From CACKLF01 sp002725175 (GTDB lineage Bacteria > Pseudomonadota > Alphaproteobacteria > Rhodobacterales > Rhodobacteraceae), in contig PBQX02000037.1 in assembly GCA_002725175.2 (NCBI GenBank), positions 1 through 12,488 of the forward strand: 12,488 nt of DNA, in the 5' to 3' direction. Shown here in pieces: positions 6,902 to 12,488 of this stretch (position 1 is the stretch's first letter; every line of letters starts with the position of its first letter). A program made the position numbers and the translations under genes. Under the pieces are notes generated by a model. It searched no databases. It was given only the letters and a program-made list of their open reading frames with translations, and was not told the origin of the DNA.

Positions 6902-7693
6902 TTAATGACCTAAAATTTGGCTTAAAAATAATTTGGTCCTATCGGATTTTGGATTATTGAAAAACTCTACTGGCTCATTCTGCTCCACAATCTGGCCTTC
7001 ATCCATAAATATAACCCTATTAGCAACCTGCCTAGCAAAACCCATTTCGTGAGTTACACAAATCATAGTCATTCCCTCTTCAGCCAATTCAATCATTGTA
7101 TCCAAAACCTCTTTTATCATTTCTGGATCAAGTGCCGAGGTAGGTTCATCAAATAGCATTATTCTTGGCTTCATACATAATGACCGTGCAATAGCAACTC
7201 TCTGTTGTTGTCCTCCTGAAAGTTGGCCAGGATATTTNTGTGCTTGCTCAGGTATTTTAACTTTCTTGAGCATTTCCATTGCTATTTCTTCAGCTTCCTT
7301 TTGGGGGGTTTCTCTCACCCAAATTGGAGCNAGGGTACAATTCTCTAATGTCGTTAAATGAGGGAACAAATTAAAATGCTGGAATACCATNCCTACTTCT
7401 GAGCGAATTTTGTCAATATTTTTTAGGTCTGTTGTGAGCTCAGTTCCGTCAACTATGATATTTCCTTTTTGATGCTCTTCCAAGCGGTTTATACATCGAA
7501 TTAGTGTTGACTTTCCCGAACCAGAAGGCCCACAAACAACAATCCTCTCACCTCTTTTTACCTCTAAATTAATATCCCGCAAAACATGAAAGTTACCAAA
7601 CCACTTATTCATATCTGAAATATGAATGGCAATTTCATCAGTAATTTCCATCTTTGATCGATCTATTTCTCTATCATTAATTTGCTCAGACAT
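6902..7693 (-). CDS. aapP: Amino-acid ABC transporter ATP-binding protein (AapP/BztD type)
   Basis: A 263-residue ABC ATPase, the energy-coupling subunit of a polar-amino-acid importer. Walker A GPSGSGKST is at 55-63, the Q-loop at Q105, the signature LSGGQQQR at 158-165, Walker B IMLFDEP at 178-184 with catalytic E183, the D-loop SALD at 186-189, and the switch histidine H215 in VTHEMGF. The QHFNLFPHLT segment after the Q-loop is typical of the GlnQ/AapP family. The ATG at 7693 lies 14 nt after the aapM stop, with a weak GGGA about 8 nt upstream. It is the last gene of the four-gene operon. An alternative name is bztD; symbol choice depends on substrate range, which sequence alone does not fix. 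Confidence 0.93.
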   Translation of the reverse strand: MSEQINDREIDRSKMEITDEIAIHISDMNKWFGNFHVLRDINLEVKRGERIVVCGPSGSGKSTLIRCINRLEEHQKGNIIVDGTELTTDLKNIDKIRSEVXMVFQHFNLFPHLTTLENCTXAPIWVRETPQKEAEEIAMEMLKKVKIPEQAXKYPGQLSGGQQQRVAIARSLCMKPRIMLFDEPTSALDPEMIKEVLDTMIELAEEGMTMICVTHEMGFARQVANRVIFMDEGQIVEQNEPVEFFNNPKSDRTKLFLSQILGH

Positions 7694-7707
7694 TTGAAGG
7701 TTCCCTA

Positions 7708-8988
7708 TTAATTATCTGTTTTTAATTTTGTTTCTAAGTATTGAGAATATTTAGACATTCCGTAACATACTATGAAAAACATCAATCCTACCGCAATATA
7801 TAATTCCCAATAAATACCATTCCATTTGCTATCTGCCCGGATCAAAGAAGCCAAACCGACTGGGTCCATTAAACTAATTATTGACACCAAAGTTGTATCC
7901 TTAAAAAGACCAATGAATGTATTAACTATTCCAGGGATTGATATCTTAAGAGCTTGAGGCATAATAATTAANCTTTGCGACTGCCAATATGTCAACCCTA
8001 AAGCTGCAGAGGCTTCATGTTGACCAACTGGTAGGCCAGCCAAACCGCCCCTAATTACCTCAGCCATATAAGCAGCTGAAAATAGTGTAACCATAATGAT
8101 GACCCTTAGAACNATATCAAAATTTGTGCCTGGAGGTAAAAAATAATTCAAAAGAACAGATGCTACAAATAACAATGTAATTAGCGGTACACCTCGAATG
8201 AATTCTATAAAACCAACACATATCATTTTAACCAATGGAAGATCTGATTGTCGNCCAAGTGCCAAAACAATTCCAAGAGGAAAAGAAGCTACAATTCCCG
8301 TTACTCCAACAATTAGAGATAGCGNNAACCCACCAAACTTTAAGGATTCAACATANGGNAAGTAAATTGGAATTAACGANGATAANATTTCAGCCNAANN
8401 GNTTGCTANAAANATAAAAAATANNATAGTGANCAGGCATGCTGNAAGTAANCTNANTGATGCTGATNTAATCAGTCCAGAGCTTACGATTACGAAAAAA
8501 AGAAATCCCAGACCCAAACCAATATAAATGATAGCTACCGACCAAATTGACCCTCCCCAAAGCAACCATATTGCAAGACCTGGATACAGCAAAGAAAACC
8601 AAAAAAACCTAATAAATCTTGGAAATAAGACTGGTATAATCGATAAAATCAGAAGACAAAATGTTAATGTAGGGCGCCAATACTCTTCAGGCGGATAAAA
8701 TCCAAACAAAAGCTGCTTCCACCTTGCAGTCAACACTGAAAAACACGCAACATTAGGGTTCACATCATAACATTCTCTGATAGATCCCGTTGTCCAATGC
8801 GCCCCATATGCCCAAGGAATAAAATCTTTAAGGAGAATAAAAATAAAATATAAAGACAAAACAGTAAGTATTGAATTAAGCCAACTTGAAAACAGGTTTT
8901 CCCTCAGCCACTTTATAATTCCAACCTCAGTTATTGGAGGCGCTGATTGTGGGATCTCCCTTTCTCTGACATATGCAAGCTTAGACAT
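7708..8988 (-). CDS. aapM: Amino-acid ABC transporter permease (AapM/BztC type)
   Basis: A 426-residue inner-membrane permease of the HisMQ/polar-amino-acid class. Unlike small HisM-type permeases it has a long N-terminal half with membrane segments at about 38-58 and 107-160 and a periplasmic loop holding two cysteines (C73, C82) between them, as in BztC. The C-terminal permease domain (about 215-420) contains the EAA loop starting near residue 325 (EASAALGLTYWQSQ), which contacts the ATPase. About 25 ambiguous bases crowd 8325-8468 (roughly residues 174-222), yet the frame stays open and sequence either side joins sensibly. Its ATG (8986-8988) abuts the aapQ stop with no gap, implying coupling. 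It pairs with AapQ as a heterodimer. Confidence 0.92.
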   Translation of the reverse strand: MSKLAYVREREIPQSAPPITEVGIIKWLRENLFSSWLNSILTVLSLYFIFILLKDFIPWAYGAHWTTGSIRECYDVNPNVACFSVLTARWKQLLFGFYPPEEYWRPTLTFCLLILSIIPVLFPRFIRFFWFSLLYPGLAIWLLWGGSIWSVAIIYIGLGLGFLFFVIVSSGLIXSASXXLLXACLXTXXFFXFXAXXXAEXLXSLIPIYXXYVESLKFGGXXLSLIVGVTGIVASFPLGIVLALXRQSDLPLVKMICVGFIEFIRGVPLITLLFVASVLLNYFLPPGTNFDXVLRVIIMVTLFSAAYMAEVIRGGLAGLPVGQHEASAALGLTYWQSQXLIIMPQALKISIPGIVNTFIGLFKDTTLVSIISLMDPVGLASLIRADSKWNGIYWELYIAVGLMFFIVCYGMSKYSQYLETKLKTDN

Positions 8989-10203
8989 TTACTTTCCAAC
9001 CAACTGAAATGAACGGTTAAAATAATTAATAACAGATGAAATTAGCAAAGAAATAGCCAAATAGAAGCCCATGAGCAGGACCATAGATTCCATTTCCCTC
9101 CCAGTTTGATTAAGGGTAATACCACCTAAGGTGCCTCTCACATCCATATAACCAACAGCTATAGCTAAAGAAGAATTCTTTGTTAAGTTTAGATACTGAG
9201 ATATCATCGGAGGAACAATTACCCTTAGGGCCTGAGGTAAAACGATTAGACTCATAACTTTATTGGGACGAAGTCCCAGAGCACTAGCAGCCTCAGTTTG
9301 CCCCTTTGAGATAGCCATTATTCCGGAACGCACAATCTCCCCTATAAACGCTGAAGTATAGAAAGACAAAGCCAATGTAAGTGCAGTTAAAGAATTCCTT
9401 ATGTGGATGCCATCCTTAAAATTAAATCCTTTGAGCTCGGGATATTCTAGTGTAACTGGACTGCCCAGAATAAAATAAAACAATATTGTAGGAACAAAGA
9501 ATATCCCCAAGCTCACCCATAATACTGGTAAATTTCGACCCGTATTTTTTTGAATATTCTTTGCATAACGCAAAAATATAATTATCCCGAGTAATGAGAC
9601 AAGAAAAACTAATATTAGCCAAATTGATCCAGAGCCCCACTGTGGGCTAGGAAGATAAGTGCCACGATTTGTAATTGCAATACTATCAAATAATATCATT
9701 GAAGCTTCAGGATCTTCACCCTTAAAAGCTCTGGGTTGGGGTGTAAATTCTGTTAAGAGGGCAAATACAATGACTATCCATAGTAACACGGGTACATTCC
9801 TGAAACCTTCAATATATACTGACATTAATTTCGAGATAATCCAATTCTTAGACAACCGAAGAATTCCAACAAAAACACCTACAATTGTTGCTATTATACA
9901 TCCAAGAAATGCTACGAGAAGTGTGTTAAGTATACCTACTAAAGCGGCTGTAGCATGTGTACTATCATTCGTGTATGGGATAAGTCTTTGGTTTATATCG
10001 TATCCCGCTCGCATCCAAAGAAACGAAAAACTAATATCTTTATCCAATAGGGCTAAATTCTTTACCGTGTTATCTACTAGCCAGAAGACTCCAGCCACAA
10101 AGAAAATAAAAGTGATCACCTGAAGAGATGTCGATCTGTAGCGAGTGTCGCTCAGTAACATTCCAAATCTAAACTTTTCGACAGGGAAATCTACTGAACT
10201 CAT
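8989..10203 (-). CDS. aapQ: Amino-acid ABC transporter permease (AapQ/BztB type)
   Basis: A 404-residue inner-membrane permease partner of AapM. There is a first membrane helix at about 28-48, then the conserved AGYDINQRLI and STHATAALVGILNTL segments at about 68-105. The helical core is interrupted by a loop of roughly 50 residues (TEFTPQPRAFKGEDPEAS onward) typical of the large Aap/Bzt permeases, and the EAA loop starts near 304 (EAASALGLRPNKV). ATG at 10203 is preferred; a TTG codon directly upstream (10204-10206) could also serve, since AGG lies 6 nt from TTG and 9 nt from ATG. It is separated from aapJ by 78 nt holding a stable hairpin, so its expression probably depends on read-through from aapJ. 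Confidence 0.93.
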   Translation of the reverse strand: MSSVDFPVEKFRFGMLLSDTRYRSTSLQVITFIFFVAGVFWLVDNTVKNLALLDKDISFSFLWMRAGYDINQRLIPYTNDSTHATAALVGILNTLLVAFLGCIIATIVGVFVGILRLSKNWIISKLMSVYIEGFRNVPVLLWIVIVFALLTEFTPQPRAFKGEDPEASMILFDSIAITNRGTYLPSPQWGSGSIWLILVFLVSLLGIIIFLRYAKNIQKNTGRNLPVLWVSLGIFFVPTILFYFILGSPVTLEYPELKGFNFKDGIHIRNSLTALTLALSFYTSAFIGEIVRSGIMAISKGQTEAASALGLRPNKVMSLIVLPQALRVIVPPMISQYLNLTKNSSLAIAVGYMDVRGTLGGITLNQTGREMESMVLLMGFYLAISLLISSVINYFNRSFQLVGK

Positions 10204-10238
10204 CAAAAAAAACCTAATAAATTAATATTTCACTTTAG

Positions 10239-10268
10239 AAAAGGGCGCGCCCTGTTCAGGCGCGTCCC
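10239..10268 (-). terminator. GC-rich hairpin with short T run after aapJ (partial terminator or mRNA stabiliser)
   Basis: On the minus strand GGGACGCGCC (10268-10259) pairs with GGCGCGCCC (10251-10243): 9 bp with one bulged A, a 7-nt loop and then TTTT (10242-10239). It begins 13 nt past the aapJ stop and ends about 35 nt before aapQ. It is by far the most GC-rich spot in an AT-rich region. The T run is short, which fits partial termination or 3'-end protection of aapJ mRNA, both known ways of raising binding-protein levels in ABC import operons. Confidence 0.75.
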
Positions 10269-10281
10269 AATATTTATCTAC

Positions 10282-11298
10282 TTATCTAAATGGAGGAGAA
10301 TAAAGAATTCCGCCATTTGTCCAAGAATTATTTACACCACGTACGATGTTAATGCCGCTTGAAGCTCCAAGATTTCTTTCGAAAATCTCACCATAGTTAC
10401 CGGTGGCTTTAATAGCATTATACATAGCATCTCTAGGCATATTCATCATTGCTAAGATATCATCGTCTCCAGTACCCAATAGTCTGTGGATTTCAGCGTC
10501 AGCTGTGTCAGCAAAACTATCGATATTTGCAGAAGTAATACCTTTTTCTTCAGCAATAACCAAAGCGTTAAGAACCCAACGGCCAATATCCGCCCAATTG
10601 TCGTCTCCATGACGTACGAGAGGTCCTAAAGGCTCCTTTGAAATGATCTCTGGTAGAACCATATGATCATCAGGATTCTCTAGATTAATTCTAGTACCAT
10701 GAAGTGCTGACGCATCAGTAGTATATGTGTCGCAAGCACCTGCTAGATACTGCTGCTTGGACTCTGCGTTGTCAGTTGTTGGCACAGGCTCATAGCTCAT
10801 GTTATTAGCCTTAAAATAATCTGCCAAGTTCAACTCTGTTGTTGTACCAACTTGAATACAGACGGTTGCACCATCAAGTTCTAAGGTTGAGCTAACGCCT
10901 AGATCTTTCTTTACCATGAAGCCTTGGCCGTCATAGTAGGTTACGCCTAGGAAAGTTTGCTTTAGGTCTGTATCTCTGCTGTAAGTCCAAGTTGTATTTC
11001 TTGCTAAAATATCAACTTCTCCAGATGCCAAAGCTGTGAAACGAACAGCTGAAGACAGTGGAACAAAGCTAACAGCCATAGGATCATTAAATATAGCAGC
11101 TGCCAGAGCGCGACAATAATCTACATCAAATCCTACATTTTTACCGGAGTCATCAACTCCTGAAAAACCTGGAGATCCTGTAGATACACCGCACAAGAGA
11201 TTTCCTCTTGCTTTCACATCATCTAAGGTACCAGCCACAGCCATCCCAGATGAAAGACCAAGAGCGGCTATAATACCAAAAAGTATTGATTTTTTCAT
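10282..11298 (-). CDS. aapJ: Periplasmic amino-acid-binding protein (AapJ/BztA type)
   Basis: A 338-residue type II solute-binding protein that captures L-amino acids in the periplasm and delivers them to AapQ-AapM. The signal peptide is clear: MKKS, a hydrophobic core at 5-18, and a likely cleavage AVA|G after residue 22. The mature protein starts TLDDVKARGNLLCGV, has the family motif VGFDVDYCRALAAAIF at about 55-70 and the characteristic C-terminal YSPPFR. Homologues bind glutamate, glutamine, aspartate and asparagine or a broad set of L-amino acids; which applies is not visible. A strong SD (AGGAAGAGG, 5 nt from the ATG) and a separate upstream intergenic region suit a highly expressed first gene. 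Internal cysteines could form disulphides. Confidence 0.95.
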   Translation of the reverse strand: MKKSILFGIIAALGLSSGMAVAGTLDDVKARGNLLCGVSTGSPGFSGVDDSGKNVGFDVDYCRALAAAIFNDPMAVSFVPLSSAVRFTALASGEVDILARNTTWTYSRDTDLKQTFLGVTYYDGQGFMVKKDLGVSSTLELDGATVCIQVGTTTELNLADYFKANNMSYEPVPTTDNAESKQQYLAGACDTYTTDASALHGTRINLENPDDHMVLPEIISKEPLGPLVRHGDDNWADIGRWVLNALVIAEEKGITSANIDSFADTADAEIHRLLGTGDDDILAMMNMPRDAMYNAIKATGNYGEIFERNLGASSGINIVRGVNNSWTNGGILYSPPFR

Positions 11299-11618
11299 TT
11301 TTACCTCTTCCTGAGTTTAGTTCACAAATTTCACCCAACGCAAGTTGAACCAATTACTAGCATCGGAATTTTATAACCCCCTAATCCCCACAAAAGAACC
11401 GCAGGGTTAAGCGGATTCTTTTATATTAAAATACGTAGATAGTACATCTTATTTTCAAAAAATTTAGAAAATATAGCCTGATTCCGCTTTAATTTCAGCT
11501 AATATGGGCTTTAAGTCAGAAAACTACTGTGATAAGGAAAAGTTAATCAATGCTAAAGAGGCAAATAGCATAACTGATTCTCAGACGCATATTGCCTTCC
11601 CATATTTGTGATTCCGGA
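11299..11618. other. 320-nt intergenic region between aapJ and the ATP12 gene
   Basis: It holds a strong intrinsic terminator at 11392-11422. On the minus strand, TATAAA (near 11370) has no convincing -35 at 17 nt (TTCTTT), and a TTGG-N6-TTGC sequence (11339-11353) resembles but does not fit a sigma54 site. A short inverted repeat TTCAAC-TTGC-GTTGGG lies in the same leader. I could not assign an aapJ promoter with confidence. A 35-codon plus-strand frame at 11504-11611 lacks an SD. No RNA gene or known riboswitch was recognised. Confidence 0.6.
11392..11422 (-). terminator. Intrinsic terminator downstream of the ATP12 gene (bidirectional shape)
   Basis: AAAAGAA-CCGC (11392-11402) and GCGG-A-TTCTTTT (11411-11422) form an 11-bp stem with one unpaired base and an 8-nt loop. 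Because the outer stem is A-rich on one side and T-rich on the other, the RNA ends in a U-rich arm in either direction. On the minus strand it would stop transcripts from the HAD-ATP12 genes before aapJ. It lies 196 nt past the ATP12 stop. Confidence 0.75.
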
Positions 11619-12335
11619 CTAATCTTCTACTAAATGCCTCAGGCATAGGTTTAGCAATTTAAAGTCTTTACTCTTATTTTTCTCTGCTTCTATGCTCTCC
11701 TCATCCTTTCCCCAAATCTTCTTTTGCCAATCTTCTTCTATACGACTTAGCATCCATGCTTTTTTTTCATTTACCAAGTTTTTTTCTACTAAAACAGCGA
11801 GTAAAGCCGATCCTAATAATTGAGTCATTTTATATATGAGAAACAACCTAGGGCTTTCATAAGCTTTCAAAATACCAAGAAATTTATCAAGACTCTCTTT
11901 ATCTTGACTGACATAGTTCAGAGAATCTGACGAAGCCATTTTTATGCTAAATTCTCGGTCGTAAATTGAAAGAATGGGGTCCCATTTTCTCTCCTGCATA
12001 GTCTTTAATTTCTTGGGAGAGGATACTCTATAGCATAGTAAGTCAGTTTCGGCATATTCTAGTAATACTCTCAAGAATTCAGCAGTGCTTTCGTCATCTA
12101 TGTCGTTGATTTGCTCAAGAACGTTGGTAAAAATCAATTTAGAACGTATAACTTCCTTAGTTATTTTCTCCCATTCATTTTCCACTTTTTTTGCCAAAAA
12201 AGCTGATGGTATCTTTAATATATTGCCCTTCGCAGACTTATATATTTTACCATCTATGAGTATCACATATGCTTGCTGCTCATCGGAGAATGTAATATTA
12301 AATGAACTCCAAAATTTTTTCTTAGACCAACTCAA
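11619..12335 (-). CDS. ATP12 family chaperone for F1-ATPase assembly
   Basis: A 238-residue protein of the ATP12 family, which in mitochondria and alphaproteobacteria binds free F1 alpha subunit before it joins the beta subunit. Seen in sequence: the N-terminal KKKFW...VILIDGK-Y segment (1-31), IPSAFLAKKVENEWE (42-56), the strongly conserved AETDLLCYRV at about 94-103, WDPILSIYD (118-126), and the C-terminal IEEDWQKKIWGKDEE region (about 199-213). The start is TTG at 12335: AGAGGA (12344-12349) lies 8 nt upstream and overlaps the stop region of the HAD gene, whose TAA is only 5 nt away, so the two are almost certainly co-transcribed and translationally linked. Confidence 0.9.
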   Translation of the reverse strand: MSWSKKKFWSSFNITFSDEQQAYVILIDGKIYKSAKGNILKIPSAFLAKKVENEWEKITKEVIRSKLIFTNVLEQINDIDDESTAEFLRVLLEYAETDLLCYRVSSPKKLKTMQERKWDPILSIYDREFSIKMASSDSLNYVSQDKESLDKFLGILKAYESPRLFLIYKMTQLLGSALLAVLVEKNLVNEKKAWMLSRIEEDWQKKIWGKDEESIEAEKNKSKDFKLLNLCLRHLVED

Positions 12336-12340
12336 TAGAT

Positions 12341-12488
12341 TTATCCTCTGAATAATTCATTTATTTTTTGCTCCAAATCTGCAAAATTTTCCACAATGGC
12401 TGTAGGTTTCATTAACTTTATTCTGCTTATTGAATGATACCCCCAAAGTACACCTATTGATTTAATTCCAGCACGGTGAGCCATCGAA
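12341..12488 (-). CDS. HAD-superfamily hydrolase, C-terminal fragment (gene runs off the window)
   Basis: The last 48 residues of a minus-strand protein that continues beyond 12488. They contain A-x-x-AG-IKSIGVLWGYHS, the family's typical G-V-x-W-G-Y-H strand-loop after the last catalytic motif, and a terminal KPTAIVENFADLEQKI helix. This matches HAD-IA (phosphoglycolate-phosphatase-like) hydrolases that commonly precede ATP12 genes in Rhodobacterales. The nucleophile aspartate, cap domain and metal-binding acidic motif lie outside the window, so substrate cannot be inferred. Its TAA (12341-12343) is 5 nt before the TTG start of the ATP12 gene. Confidence 0.8.
   Translation of the reverse strand, partial: SMAHRAGIKSIGVLWGYHSISRIKLMKPTAIVENFADLEQKINELFRG

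Noticed and set aside
8390..8602. Alternative minus-strand frame inside aapM that might signal a frameshift
   Set aside because: The aapM frame itself stays open through the ambiguous stretch and both sides match the permease family in one frame.
9659..10123. 154-codon open frame antisense to aapQ
   Set aside because: It is the complement of a well-supported permease gene, has a composition reflecting that gene, and has no family features.
11339..11353. TTGG-N6-TTGC on the minus strand upstream of aapJ, resembling a sigma54 promoter
   Set aside because: The GG and GC dinucleotides are 8 nt apart instead of the required 10, and no NtrC-type upstream sites were seen.
11504..11611. 35-codon plus-strand frame in the aapJ-ATP12 spacer
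   Set aside because: No Shine-Dalgarno, no recognisable composition or family, and short enough to be chance.
1..12488. Search for a mobile element, CRISPR array, defence or toxin system
   Set aside because: No transposase, integrase, terminal repeats, spaced direct repeats or toxin-like genes were seen; apart from the unplaced small ORF, all genes are ordinary chromosomal genes in a familiar alphaproteobacterial order.

Overview
The window looks like a piece of a low-GC (mid-30s percent by eye) marine alphaproteobacterial chromosome. The order rpmH-rnpA-yidD-ttcA-yidC-yihA-argB followed by a four-cysteine-cluster ferredoxin-like gene, next to an Aap/Bzt amino-acid transporter and an ATP12-HAD pair, is what I would expect from a Rhodobacterales-type genome. 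Low GC, small gaps and overlapping or abutting genes suggest a streamlined planktonic lineage. This placement is inference from gene order and protein motifs, not from a search. Scattered N bases between about 1.79 and 8.47 kb indicate a consensus or metagenomic assembly.

Left part (1-1175): a tRNA-Arg(ACG) gene on the minus strand with its own promoter, a possible 47-residue small ORF on the plus strand, and a TVP38/DedA-like (VTT) membrane protein on the minus strand, divergent from rpmH.

Central plus-strand block (1176-6900): ribosomal protein L34 (rpmH), RNase P protein (rnpA), membrane-insertion factor YidD, tRNA 2-thiocytidine synthetase TtcA, membrane insertase YidC, ribosome-assembly GTPase YihA/EngB, acetylglutamate kinase ArgB and an 8-cysteine Fe-S protein. 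It is tightly packed (gaps of 4, 22 and 5 nt, one 4-nt overlap) and links translation, tRNA processing and membrane-protein insertion to the second step of arginine synthesis.

Right part (6902-12488, all minus strand): a complete aapJQMP-type operon for a general or acidic L-amino-acid ABC importer, transcribed aapJ-aapQ-aapM-aapP. A GC-rich hairpin sits just after aapJ and probably lets the binding protein be made in excess over the membrane parts. A 320-nt intergenic region with a strong intrinsic terminator separates it from an upstream HAD-hydrolase/ATP12 gene pair; ATP12 is an assembly chaperone for F1-ATPase.

Nothing here amounts to a new defence, mobile or biosynthetic system: no transposase, integrase, CRISPR, phage or toxin gene was seen. 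The observations most worth a second look are the post-aapJ hairpin, the Fe-S protein after argB, the small ORF beside the tRNA, and the uneven distribution of ambiguous bases.
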